64,000 bases of DNA, from assembly GCA_014379625.1 (NCBI GenBank), contig JACMLJ010000010.1:62001-126000 (forward strand), written 5' to 3'. This document shows, one piece after another, positions 17,709-27,600 of the stretch (within the stretch, counting starts at the first letter, position 1; each line of letters opens with the position of its first letter). This stretch comes from Ferruginibacter sp. Its GTDB lineage: Bacteria > Bacteroidota > Bacteroidia > Chitinophagales > Chitinophagaceae. The notes below the pieces were generated by a model that did no database searches, was not told the DNA's origin, and was given only the letters and a program-made list of their open reading frames with translations. The translations under genes and the position numbers were made by a program.

Positions 17709-18743
17709 ATGGAACAGTTGCTACAAAAAATAGAAACATTCAAAACCGAAATAAGCAATTTTATTGCTACTAAAACCGATGAGACGGAGGCATTCCGTAT
17801 AAAATTCCTGGGCACCAAAGGATTAGTGAAGGAAGTGATGGGAGAAATGAAGAACGTGGCCGCTGATAAAAAAAGGGAATTCGGGCAAATACTGAATGAG
17901 TTTAAATTATTTGCGGAAGCAAAATATGAGGAACTGAAAGCATCCACCAACAGCGGGCAACCAACAGAAGAACAAGCTTCAACTGATCTGTCACTTCCCG
18001 GCGACCCCATGCCGCCTGGTTCACGCCATCCCATCAGTTTGGTTCGCAACCAGGTGGTATCAATTTTTCAGCGCCTGGGATTTGCAGTTGCAGAAGGGCC
18101 CGAGATAGAAGACGACTGGCATAACTTTACCGCTTTGAACATGCCTGAAAATCATACCGCACGGGATATGCAGGATACGTTTTACATCAGCCAAAACCCA
18201 GATTGGATATTGCGTACTCATACTTCCAGTGTACAGGTGCGGGAGATGGAGAAAGGCAAATTGCCCATTCGGATCATTTGTCCTGGCCGGGTGTACCGCA
18301 ATGAAACCATTAGTGCGAGGGCACATTGCTTTTTTCACCAGGTAGAAGGTTTATACATAGCTGAAAATGTGTCCTTCGCGGATCTGAAACAAACCTTGTA
18401 TTTTTTTGTGCAGGAAATGTTTGGCAAAGATTTTAAAGTTCGTTTCAGACCAAGTTATTTTCCATTTACAGAACCGAGTGCGGAGATGGATATCAGTTGC
18501 CTGATATGCGGTGGTACAGGGTGTAATGTATGTAAGCATACTGGTTGGGTAGAAATTTTAGGTTGCGGCATGGTGCATCCCAATTTATTGGAGAATTGCG
18601 GAATAGACAGCAATAAGTACACAGGCTTTGCATTTGGCATGGGCATAGAAAGAATTACGATGCTGAAATACCAGATAAGAGACCTGCGGCTATTCAGTGA
18701 AAATGATGTGCGTTTTTTAAGGCAGTTTACATCCGCGGTATAA
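17709..18743 (+). CDS. pheS: Phenylalanine--tRNA ligase alpha subunit
   Basis: 344 residues, the normal length. An N-terminal coiled coil (about 1-90) for tRNA contact is followed by the class II catalytic core: MPPGSRHPI, GPEIEDDWHNF, the motif 2 region PGRVYRNETISARAHCFFHQVEG, FRPSYFPFTEPSAEMD and motif 3 FGMGIERITML. Four cysteines in CLICGGTGCNVCKH form an apparent zinc-binding insert seen in many Bacteroidota PheS proteins. pheT is not adjacent. A TATTTTCG box lies only a few bases before the ATG, so the transcript may be nearly leaderless (inference). Confidence 0.97.
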   Translation: MEQLLQKIETFKTEISNFIATKTDETEAFRIKFLGTKGLVKEVMGEMKNVAADKKREFGQILNEFKLFAEAKYEELKASTNSGQPTEEQASTDLSLPGDPMPPGSRHPISLVRNQVVSIFQRLGFAVAEGPEIEDDWHNFTALNMPENHTARDMQDTFYISQNPDWILRTHTSSVQVREMEKGKLPIRIICPGRVYRNETISARAHCFFHQVEGLYIAENVSFADLKQTLYFFVQEMFGKDFKVRFRPSYFPFTEPSAEMDISCLICGGTGCNVCKHTGWVEILGCGMVHPNLLENCGIDSNKYTGFAFGMGIERITMLKYQIRDLRLFSENDVRFLRQFTSAV

Positions 18744-19107
18744 GTTTTTCCGTCCTTCAATTAAGAATATTTTTTCTCTCAATGCCTTGCTATCTAATCG
18801 CCCGGTTATTTATTGAACAAAACGGTTGCTGAAATAAATGCATTACCGTAGTTCCAGTGCCCTTTTTACCTGTTCAGAACGTCCGCCGTTTTTTAATATC
18901 GGAACCTAACTCACTACCCTAAACGCTCTTCAAATGATGGAAGAATTCGTTTTTTTAAGCGGCTTGTATTATACGTAGAACAATTTCCCCATACCTATTT
19001 CAATAATTTTTAACATGATTTAGCAACGTTAAAATTGGACAGCGTTACCGTTGCTTACCAGCTCATTGGCATTATAATTGAAACCTGCCCTGTAAAAATT
19101 ATTATCC
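18744..19107. other. Intergenic region after pheS
   Basis: 364 bases without a credible gene, RNA or clear terminator. The stretch before 19108 presumably holds the promoter of the two lipoprotein genes. Confidence 0.6.
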
Positions 19108-19596
19108 ATGAGATTTTTACACTTTAGCATTGGTTGTATAATGATGGCGGGTTTGGTATCTGCGTGTGCCTCATCAAAGCAGGGAAGAACGATGAAAAGC
19201 ACCATCAATGGAAGCTGGAACCTGCAAACCATTAATACCGAGGGGATCAACGCAAAATTTACTGCAAAGGTTTTTAATGAAACCGATCTGAACTGTTTTG
19301 TTGGAAGCAGTTGGGATTTTATTTCAAACAATAGTACGGGTACCTATACATTGGTGGGTGGCACAACTGGTTGTTCTACTTTGCAAAGAAATATACGTTG
19401 GTCCATATTTGAACCAAAAGATAGTCCGAAGGAATTTCAATTTAAAAGATTAGATGAAAAAAGAAATCCAATGGATGATAATAACGGTTTCAGGCTAAGT
19501 GTGACTGTGTTAGATAACAATACGATGCAATTAAAGTCAGCGATTACTTTTGAAGGAAAGCCGGGAAACATTGTATATAACTTTGTAAAAAAATAA
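19108..19596 (+). CDS. Lipocalin-like lipoprotein
   Basis: 162 residues with lipoprotein signal, lipobox LVSAC and Cys20. The mature part, GSWNLQTI at about 33 followed by LVGGTTGCS and strands such as FRLSVTVLDNNTMQLKS, follows the pattern of Bacteroidota lipocalin-like domains (a small beta-barrel). It probably sits in the outer membrane; ligand unknown. The OmpA-like lipoprotein gene begins 20 bp downstream, so they are likely cotranscribed. Confidence 0.75.
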   Translation: MRFLHFSIGCIMMAGLVSACASSKQGRTMKSTINGSWNLQTINTEGINAKFTAKVFNETDLNCFVGSSWDFISNNSTGTYTLVGGTTGCSTLQRNIRWSIFEPKDSPKEFQFKRLDEKRNPMDDNNGFRLSVTVLDNNTMQLKSAITFEGKPGNIVYNFVKK

Positions 19597-19616
19597 ATTT
19601 AAAATCAATACACTTT

Positions 19617-20336
19617 ATGAAACAGATTTTTGGAAAAGCAGTAGTGACTCTTGCAGGAGCAATGATCATTTTTTCGGGTTGTGATTCAACTAAGCGAATG
19701 AGTAAAAAAGATAAAGGGGTAGTTATCGGAACCACCGGCGGCGCGGTGATTGGCGGTGTTATCGGTAACAATGTGGGTAATAAAAAAAATACGGCATTGG
19801 GAGCAATCATAGGAGCTGTAGTAGGCGGCGTGGCAGGTGGACTGATCGGCAACAAAATGGATAAGCAGGCAGAAGCAATCAAATCGGAGATACCGGGAGC
19901 AGAAGTAACCCGCGTTGGGGAAGGCATCAATGTAACATTTAATGAAAAAAATCCGGACGGTTCAAAGGCAGGCGTTTATTTCGCAACAGAAATGTACAAT
20001 ATTAATTCAAATTCAAAACTGGCCTTAGACAAACTGGTAAAAGTATTCAATGCTTATCCTGAAACAAATATTTTAATTGAGGGGCATACGGACAATGCAG
20101 GAACAGAAACTTATAACGAAACCCTTTCTAAAAGAAGGGCCGATGCAGTAGGTAATTACTTAAAATCTGCCAGCATAACAGGTTCAAGGTTAACCATCAA
20201 TCATTATGGAGAAACACAACCAAAAGTAGATAATAGCACGGATGCAGGCAAGGCGGAAAACAGGCGGGTTGAATTTGCGATCACAGCCAATGATAAAATG
20301 AAAGAAGCAGCAGCAAAAGAAGCGGCTAATCAATAA
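19617..20336 (+). CDS. OmpA-family lipoprotein with glycine-zipper segment
   Basis: 239 residues: lipoprotein signal with Cys22 (IIFSGC), a glycine-zipper membrane segment at about 36-80 (repeated GGxxGG/GAxxG), then an OmpA C-terminal peptidoglycan-binding domain at about 112-225 with ILIEGHTDNAGT, LSKRRADAV and ENRRVEFAI. The family links the outer membrane to the cell wall. The zipper may let it insert or oligomerise in the membrane. It follows the lipocalin-like gene closely. The Ala/Glu/Lys-rich tail (KEAAAKEAANQ) has no known role. Confidence 0.93.
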   Translation: MKQIFGKAVVTLAGAMIIFSGCDSTKRMSKKDKGVVIGTTGGAVIGGVIGNNVGNKKNTALGAIIGAVVGGVAGGLIGNKMDKQAEAIKSEIPGAEVTRVGEGINVTFNEKNPDGSKAGVYFATEMYNINSNSKLALDKLVKVFNAYPETNILIEGHTDNAGTETYNETLSKRRADAVGNYLKSASITGSRLTINHYGETQPKVDNSTDAGKAENRRVEFAITANDKMKEAAAKEAANQ

Positions 20337-20521
20337 AATCAATGGCGGGTGAATAATTGTTGAGGAGATTTATGAACAAATACCCATTTTTGTTTGCCAA
20401 TATTTTTAAGATCAATGAATCATTCATTTAAAAATCGTAAAACTGGTGTCCGCAAAATCTGATATTATAAAACCAGCGATAATTTTAAATGCACCCAAAC
20501 AGACAGCACACCTAAAAGTGT

Positions 20522-20529
20522 TATTTTTG
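20522..20529 (+). promoter_or_regulatory. Possible Bacteroidota -7 box for the hydroxyacyl-CoA dehydrogenase gene
   Basis: TATTTTTG fits TAnnTTTG exactly. No good -33 TTTG is seen at the expected distance, so the call rests on one element. Confidence 0.35.
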
Positions 20530-20533
20530 TGGG

Positions 20534-21379
20534 ATGGTACAAACAATTTGTGTGGCGGGGGCAGGAACCATGGGCAGTGGCATAGCATTGGTGGCCGCAC
20601 AGAGCGGGTTTCGGACTTTGTTATTTGACCTCAGCCCCGAAGTGCTTGAAAAGTCTGCAAGCAGTATTCAACATAATATTGATCACCTCATTCACAAACA
20701 AAAAATTTCCGGTGGCGAAGGAGTAATAATTTTTAAGCGCATTCAATTTATCAGCGACACAAGTAAATGTGTCGCTGATTTTTTTATAGAAGCCATCATT
20801 GAAAAAGCGGATGCTAAAATCGAACTATTTAACCAATTCGCTGCCATCAATACCGCAGGTGCGATTTTCGCCACCAATACATCTTCCTTGTCGGTTTCCC
20901 GCATCCAGGCTGGCATTGTGCATCCCGAAAGGGTAGCGGGTATGCATTTTTTTAATCCCGCGCCGGTGATGAAACTGGTGGAAGTTGTAAGCGGCGGGCA
21001 AACCAGTGAAGCAACTACCCAAACTGTTTACCAGCTATGTAAGGCAATGGGGAAAACCCCTGTATTTTGCCAGGATGCGCCTGGTTTTATTGTAAACAGG
21101 GTAGCCCGTCATTACTACCTCGAAGCAATGAAAATAGTTGAAACAGGAATTGCCACCATTGAAAATGTGGATGCATTGATGGAGGCCAGCGGTTTTAAAA
21201 TGGGGCCATTCAAACTGATGGACCTGATTGGAATAGATATCAACCTGGCGGTATCTAAAAGCCTATATGAAGCCTTCAATTACGAGGAAAGATTTGTTCC
21301 TTCCGCGCTGCAGGAAGACAAGGTTGCCATGGGTGAACTTGGCAGAAAAACAGGGAAAGGATTTTATAATTACAGTTAA
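20534..21379 (+). CDS. 3-hydroxyacyl-CoA (3-hydroxybutyryl-CoA) dehydrogenase
   Basis: 281 residues, the full length of the single-domain enzyme. The NAD-binding motif GAGTMGSG is at 8-15; NTSSLSVSRI, GMHFFNPAPVMKLVEVV (catalytic His in MHFFNP) and PGFIVNRVARHYYLEA follow, with the C-terminal dimerisation domain MGPFKLMDLIGID. It oxidises or reduces 3-hydroxyacyl-CoA in beta-oxidation or butyrate/PHB-type metabolism. It stands alone, without thiolase or crotonase. A TATTTTTG box at 20522-20529 lies only 5-12 bases before the ATG, implying a very short or absent leader. Its coding sequence contains a terminator-like hairpin at 20750-20785. Confidence 0.95.
   Translation: MVQTICVAGAGTMGSGIALVAAQSGFRTLLFDLSPEVLEKSASSIQHNIDHLIHKQKISGGEGVIIFKRIQFISDTSKCVADFFIEAIIEKADAKIELFNQFAAINTAGAIFATNTSSLSVSRIQAGIVHPERVAGMHFFNPAPVMKLVEVVSGGQTSEATTQTVYQLCKAMGKTPVFCQDAPGFIVNRVARHYYLEAMKIVETGIATIENVDALMEASGFKMGPFKLMDLIGIDINLAVSKSLYEAFNYEERFVPSALQEDKVAMGELGRKTGKGFYNYS
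20750..20785 (+). terminator. Terminator-like hairpin inside a coding sequence
   Basis: ATCAGCGACAC (20750-20760) and its perfect complement (20769-20779) enclose an 8-base loop and run straight into seven T residues. It has the form of an intrinsic terminator but lies about 220 bases into the dehydrogenase gene, in sense orientation, where it codes for the ISDTSKCVADFF stretch. Confidence 0.6.
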
Positions 21380-21586
21380 TAAATGAAAAGGGAAGTGCAC
21401 CCTTACAACAATTGTAAGTTAAATGTGAATGGTAAATGGTCAATGCTGAAATATTGACCACACGTTAGCTATCGGATCACCAATCGATGCATTATTTTAT
21501 CGTCAACATAACTACGGTATATTCAAAATTTTATCGCGGTTAAAAAAGAATAGTTTTCAACTTTAAAAATTTATTAATTATCCATT

Positions 21587-22564
21587 ATGATTTTAGTTAC
21601 CGGGGGTAGTGGTTTATTAGGTGGCGAATTAATTAAACAATTGCTATCGCAGGGTAGCGAGGTAAGGGCTACTTATAATAAAACGCCTTTACCTGATTTT
21701 CATTCAAACCAGCTAGAGCAATTCCAGTGTAATATTTTAGACACAACCGGTCTGGAAGAAGCGATGCATGGTGTTGACCAGGTGTACCACTGTGCCGGCT
21801 TTGTGAACTTTAATCCCTCCCGAAAGCGGAAGTTGTTTAAAATAAATGTAGAGGGCACCGCCAATGTGGTTAATGCGGCCTTAACTACCGGTGTAAAAAA
21901 GATGGTGCATGTAAGTTCAGTTGCAGCCCTGGGAAGGATCAGGGAAAATGAACCCATCAATGAAAGTATGCACTGGACGGAAGAAACCAATAACAGCAAT
22001 TATGGGCAAAGCAAATACCTGGGAGAACTGGAAGTATGGCGCGGCATTGGTGAGGGGCTGGATGCTGTAATAGTAAACCCGGTGATCATTTTGGGCAACG
22101 GGGATTGGAACACAGGCAGCTCACAGATTTTTAAAAGCGTTTACGATGAATTTCCCTGGTATACCGAAGGTACAACCGGCTTTGCGGATGCGGGAGATGT
22201 AGTAAAGGCAATGATTTCTTTAATGAAAAGTGATGTCACCGGGGAACGTTTTATTGTTAGCGCCGAAAACAGGAGTTACCGGGAAGTGTTTAACCTGATC
22301 GCTCATGCTTTTGGCAAAAAACAACCTCATAAAAAAGTAACTCCCTTTATTGCTTCATTAGTTTGGCGGTTGGAAGCGATCAAAAGCCGGCTTACCGGCA
22401 AAAACCCGTTGATAACAAAAGAAACAGCCATTACTGCATTGGCCCATGCACATTTTGAAAATGGTAAACTCCTTAAATTTTTGCCTGATTTTCATTACAG
22501 GAGAATTGAAGACACTATTGAAGATACCTGCGCCCGGATGTTACTAAGACTTAACAATCATTAA
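21587..22564 (+). CDS. NAD-dependent epimerase/dehydratase-type extended SDR
   Basis: 325 residues with the Rossmann motif GGSGLLG at 6-12, the active-site Tyr139-xxx-Lys143 (YGQSK) and HVSSVAALG at about 108-116 supplying the Ser. The nearest known types are dihydroflavonol-4-reductase/3-beta-HSD-like SDRs, acting on hydroxyl/keto groups of varied small molecules; the substrate cannot be named. The gene is 69 bp before the carboxypeptidase-regulatory-domain gene and is probably its own unit. Confidence 0.88.
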   Translation: MILVTGGSGLLGGELIKQLLSQGSEVRATYNKTPLPDFHSNQLEQFQCNILDTTGLEEAMHGVDQVYHCAGFVNFNPSRKRKLFKINVEGTANVVNAALTTGVKKMVHVSSVAALGRIRENEPINESMHWTEETNNSNYGQSKYLGELEVWRGIGEGLDAVIVNPVIILGNGDWNTGSSQIFKSVYDEFPWYTEGTTGFADAGDVVKAMISLMKSDVTGERFIVSAENRSYREVFNLIAHAFGKKQPHKKVTPFIASLVWRLEAIKSRLTGKNPLITKETAITALAHAHFENGKLLKFLPDFHYRRIEDTIEDTCARMLLRLNNH

Positions 22565-22633
22565 CGTACTTTCGCGGTTAGTTTAGTTAACCAGTAGTAA
22601 GCTGAAACTATAAAATCCATATCAAAAAATAAT

Positions 22634-23725
22634 ATGAAAATAAACCTCCTCTTTAGTGCCATCTTATTGCCGGTATCAATATTTGCGCAGCCTGGTTCTT
22701 ACCAGGTTACCGGAAAAGTAATTGACGCGGTAACCAACGCACCCATGCAGGCCGCATCTGTATTTGCCGAGAATACAACGATGGGCACCACTTCGGATAT
22801 CAATGGAAATTTTACACTCTCATTACCCAATGGTGGGTACAACCTCGTAACCAGCTTTACCGGTTACGAAACCGTTAGCAGGCGTATCACTACTGCAGAC
22901 GCCGATGATAAAAGTATAGTGATAACAGTAAAGCAAAAAGAAAATGCGTTGGAGGATGTTGTGGTAAGGGCCAGTAATGAAGTACTGGATGGATGGGAAA
23001 AATATGGCGAATTTTTTCTCGAGAATTTTTTAGGTAGAACCAGCAACGGCAAGGAATGTACCATTAGCAATAAAGATGTGTTGAAATTTTATTTTTATAA
23101 AAAAAGAAACCGTTTAAAGGTGCTGGCAACCGCACCCATTGAAATGGAAAACCTTGCATTGGGCTATAAATTAAAGTATACGCTTGATTCTTTTACCCAT
23201 GAGTATGGTACCCAGGCAGGCATTTACACAGGCTATCCTTTATTTGAAGAAATGCTGGCCCGCGACAGTTTACAAAATAACACCTGGCAGTTAAACCGCT
23301 TAAAGGCATACAAGGGTTCCATACTTCATTTTATGCGAAGTGTTTACAATAAATCATTGAAAGCCGAGGGTTTCGAAATACAGTTTGTTGCAAAAAACGA
23401 TGACAGGGAAACTGCGGTGCGGTTGCCCGACTTTTATGGCGCGCTAAATTACAATAAAGATGACAGCACGCAACTGGTGGATATCATACCCAACCAACCG
23501 GATATAGCGGTATTGTATAGTAAAGAAGAACCTGACCCCGGTTATAGCGCACAGAATGAGGATACCCCTAAAAATTTTCAGCTTTCTGTAATTACCATTG
23601 CTGCCAACGAGTCGGTGGCAATTGAACAAAACGGCTATTATTTTGATCAGAATGATATCACTATTACCGGTTACTGGATATGGGATAAGGTGGCAGATAT
23701 GGTGCCTTATGATTTCCACCCCTGA
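22634..23725 (+). CDS. Secreted protein with carboxypeptidase-D regulatory-like domain
   Basis: 363 residues: signal peptide 1-18 (LLPVSIFAQ), then a CarboxypepD_reg-like Ig domain at about 22-100 (VTGKVIDAVTNAPMQAASVFAEN, GTTSDINGNFTLSLPNG, KENALEDVVVRAS). The remaining ~260 residues form an unassigned region seen behind this domain in many Bacteroidota envelope proteins. It lacks the TonB plug and barrel that often follow this domain, so it is not a TonB-dependent receptor. A role in the cell envelope is inferred. It converges with the LytTR regulator gene 116 bp downstream. Confidence 0.82.
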   Translation: MKINLLFSAILLPVSIFAQPGSYQVTGKVIDAVTNAPMQAASVFAENTTMGTTSDINGNFTLSLPNGGYNLVTSFTGYETVSRRITTADADDKSIVITVKQKENALEDVVVRASNEVLDGWEKYGEFFLENFLGRTSNGKECTISNKDVLKFYFYKKRNRLKVLATAPIEMENLALGYKLKYTLDSFTHEYGTQAGIYTGYPLFEEMLARDSLQNNTWQLNRLKAYKGSILHFMRSVYNKSLKAEGFEIQFVAKNDDRETAVRLPDFYGALNYNKDDSTQLVDIIPNQPDIAVLYSKEEPDPGYSAQNEDTPKNFQLSVITIAANESVAIEQNGYYFDQNDITITGYWIWDKVADMVPYDFHP

Positions 23726-23841
23726 AAGTTTTTTAACAAGGATCATTAACACTCTCTCATAGCACTATACATGTGATTGTATCCGGCTATATCCGGCAAT
23801 TATCCTGAGCAAGTGGGTAATTGCCATTGTAGCTTATGCAC

Positions 23842-24600
23842 TCAGTACCTGTAAATTTCCTTAATCTTAATTAAGAATTGTTCTTTTTTCCTGCGGCTCA
23901 CTTCTATTGCTTCGTTATTGCTCATGATCACCATGCCCCCTTCGCCCCGGTGATATTCTTTCACATGGTAAAGATTGATAAGAAAAGATTTATGAATGCG
24001 GAGAAATGTTGTATCGGCCAGGAGGTTATCATACTCCAGCAATGGTTTTGAAACAGTCACCGTTTTGTTTCCTTCAAGATGAAATATTGTATAACTCCTT
24101 TCGGCTTCACAGTAAAGTATATCGTCAAGTTTCAGTATGATAAAACCTTTTAGTGTAGGCAGGCATAAACGCATTTCAGCGGGATTGCCTTTATTGCTGA
24201 GGTTATGCAGCAGCGTTTCCGTCCATTCTTCTTTTTTCCCTTCCTTTAAACGTTTTTCCGCCCTTAGCACGGCTTCCATTAGCCGGTCTTCATCTACGGG
24301 TTTCAGTAAATAATCAGCAGCGCTGTATTGAAGGGCCTGCAGCAGGTATTCGTTGTGTGCGGTCACAAATATTATTTCAAAATTTTTTACTGGTAATGCG
24401 GCGAGCATTTCTAAACCACTTTGGCCGGGCATCTGTATGTCGAGAAAAACAAGGTCTGGCTTCATCGCTTCCAGTTGCTGCTTCGCCATAACCGCATTGG
24501 CGCAGGTTGCTTCTATTTTTACCTGGGGACAGTGTCGTTCCAGCAATTTTTTTAACGTGCGGATGCCATCAGGTTCATCATCTACCAGTATCGCTTTCAT
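23842..24600 (-). CDS. LytTR-family response regulator
   Basis: 252 residues: receiver domain with Asp7/Asp8, phospho-acceptor Asp54 (FLDIQMPG) and Lys100 (LLKP), a linker, then a LytTR DNA-binding domain from about 150 with LRIHKSFLINLYHVKEY and the EVSRRKKEQF end. It follows the large sensor gene after 10 bp, so they are cotranscribed and form a pair. Compared with the first LytTR protein (5947-6675) it is a paralogue of the same build with different DNA-binding residues. Confidence 0.95.
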   Translation of the reverse strand: MKAILVDDEPDGIRTLKKLLERHCPQVKIEATCANAVMAKQQLEAMKPDLVFLDIQMPGQSGLEMLAALPVKNFEIIFVTAHNEYLLQALQYSAADYLLKPVDEDRLMEAVLRAEKRLKEGKKEEWTETLLHNLSNKGNPAEMRLCLPTLKGFIILKLDDILYCEAERSYTIFHLEGNKTVTVSKPLLEYDNLLADTTFLRIHKSFLINLYHVKEYHRGEGGMVIMSNNEAIEVSRRKKEQFLIKIKEIYRY

Positions 24601-24610
24601 ACAAAATAAT

Positions 24611-27600
24611 TTATTTGCATATTATATTAAAACTTAGTAGCACCAGCGTCCCCCTTTTATTTTCATCGTCTTGCTGCAGGTCGGTTACTGCGAGCCGGCA
24701 GTCGATACCATACTTTTCATTCAGGATTTTAATCCGCTTGTACAGGTTTTCAAGACCCATGGACTGATGCGGGGGCTTATTGGTTTTTTTTAATTTTTCC
24801 GATTGCCGGATACCTATACCATTGTCTTCGATGGTACAGGTGATCCTGTTGTGATACCGGGCAAACCCGATCTGAATCTTTTTATCGCCTTCTACCTGCA
24901 TCAATCCATGCCAGATGGCATTTTCCACCAATGGTTGTATCATCAGTGAAGGGAAAGCAGTTTCTTCAGCGTCTATATTTTCACCGGTACTAATGCTCCA
25001 TTCAAATGAATTATCAAATCGCAATTGTTCCATTTCCAGGTATGCTTTCAGGTATTGAAGATTTTCATCTAACGTAACAAATGTATCTTTTGAATGATTC
25101 AGCGTCATGCGTATCATCGATGCAAACTTACTCAGGTATCTCGATGCCTTTTCATTTTCCCCGTCGAGTATCATTCTTTTGATACTGTTGAGCGCATTGA
25201 AAATAAAATGCGGGTTCATCTGTGCCTGCAGGGCAGAAAGCTTTGCCTCTGCAAGCTGTTGATTGGTCCCTTCCAGTTCCTTCCGCTTTGCTTCCAGCGA
25301 CTGCTCTGATTCTATTTGTTTTAGTTTATTGCCAATAAGCGTGGCAATGGTAGTAAGTATTTTTATATCTCTTTCTGTAAAATAGCCGGGCAAATGATGC
25401 TCTGAATCAATGATCCCTAATAACTCGTTATTGTGAATAATGGGAACACATATCTCGCTTAACCGGAAGGCTTCATCCATGCGATAACGGCTGTCTGTCC
25501 GGGTGTCGTTTACTAATATGGGCTGGCAGCTTTGCAGCACATGCCCTACTATACCCTGTCCGGGAAACACATCAAAAACCTGTGCTTTTATATATTCCGG
25601 TTTGCCTTTGGGGCCGTATGCTGCTTTCTGAATCATCTTTGTATTATCCTCATTCCAGAGATAGATCATACAGTCTACATAATTCATCCGTCCAATCAGG
25701 TTATCCGTTACATCCCAAAGCACTTCTTCCTCTGTTTTTTTGCCGGCCAGGGAAGAAGAAAAATAATTACTGATTTGCTCCAGCTCAAACTGGTTTTTAT
25801 AGTCATCGGCTTTTAACTGCTGGATATGCGTTTTTTCCATTTCGTTTTTCCTGGCCGCTCCCGTTCTCCAGCGAATCAACAGGTAAACCAGCATCAGGCC
25901 CAGCAAGGTGATCAGTACGCCAAACCACTCCTTTTTCCAAAAAGGTGGTAGTATGGTAATGGTGATCTCTTTTATTTGTGGGGGCCAGTGATTATTGAGT
26001 GAGAACGATTTTACCTGTATCCGGTGAGTACCGGACGAAAGGCTGGAAATACTGAACAAAGGCTGACTACCTAATTGCTGCCATGGGGTAGTTTCGTTTT
26101 TTAAGATACGATAGGCAAAGCCCTGGCTATGGCCACTCGAAAAACTGATGCTCCCGATTGTTATCATTATTTCATTGTCGCGCCAGGATGTGGTGATGTG
26201 CTGTTCCGGCAGAAAAATATTTTTTTGACCATTAATAACCAGGCTTTCTATGAATACATGGGGCGGTGATTTTACCTGCAAAATATCATAGGGATTAAAC
26301 CGTACGATTGCATTGGAAAAGCCCAGGTATAGCTGTTGCAGGGCATTGTCATAAAAAAACCTGGCTCCTTTTACCACCGGCATAACAGGGAAGCCATCTT
26401 CTTTTCCAAAGCTTACGATCTGAAAGGTTTGAAGATCTATACAGGCGATTCCTGAATAGTATGCGATCCAAAGTTTGTGGCCAACGATGATCATGGATGC
26501 GATATTTTCATCAGGCAATCCCTCACTTCGGGTAAAATGACGGAAGCTCCTGCGATCAATATCATAGGCCGTTAATCCATTATTATTGCTGTTGAACCAT
26601 ATCCTGTTTTGCTGATCAATTACAAACGCGCTCACCTGTTTGTCCGGCATTTTTATGTATGGGAAAGAATCCAGGAATACATCAAAACTATCCAAAACCG
26701 TATTGTATCTTGCCAATCCATGACCGGCCATCCACATATGGCCGCTCTTATCTTCACTGAGGGCAAAAGGCGCGCTAAGCAACCGCTGATGAGTGGGAAT
26801 CAATGCGAAACTTTTTGCAATTGGGTTATACCGGTAAATATGATAGGCGCTGATCCAGATATTGCCTTTGCTGTCTTTATACAGGTCACTTGTCCAGTCT
26901 CCACGCTCATTCCATCCTGGCGGCAAAATCTTTTTCTTCCTTTTTCCTGCCAGGTCTAACAGCCACAGCGGCCCGGCCGTGCCCAGCAGCAAGGTGGAAG
27001 AATCGGCCGGTACAATAGCAGAAATAGAATTGCTGTTTTGATTATACTTTTCAAGTATCTGCTTTTCAAAATGGAATGTCTTTTTATCAAATAAAAGTAC
27101 ACCTCCGAAGCCACGGGTTCCGGCATATATTTTATCTGCTGATACCGCAATGTCATCAAACCTGATATTGGGGAATGAATCTACAATGCCGACTGGTAAA
27201 ACCGCCACCTGCACCTGCCTATTTCCTGGGTCATGCCGCAACAACCCTTTATTAGTGGCTATCCAAAGGTTATTGTCTTTGTCATTGAGCATGGCATTGC
27301 ACAGGTAGGAGCGACAATATTTTTCAGGGTAAAATTTTATAATTCCGGATTGGGGATAGAACCGCATTTTATAAAAACCCGATGAATGGCCCGTTATGTA
27401 AAGCAACGTGTTGCTGACTGGTATCAACCTGGAACGAAAGTGGAATTCGAGCTTACCAGGGATAAAGGGTAACCTCGAAACGACTTTTTTATTCTCAATG
27501 ACGTTAATATAAAAAAGACTGTCGCTCTCTGATTTCAGGATAAAAAAGTGCCCGGGCTTTTGTTGTAAGAAAGTGTAATAAGTACCAGGGTAGTGAAGAA

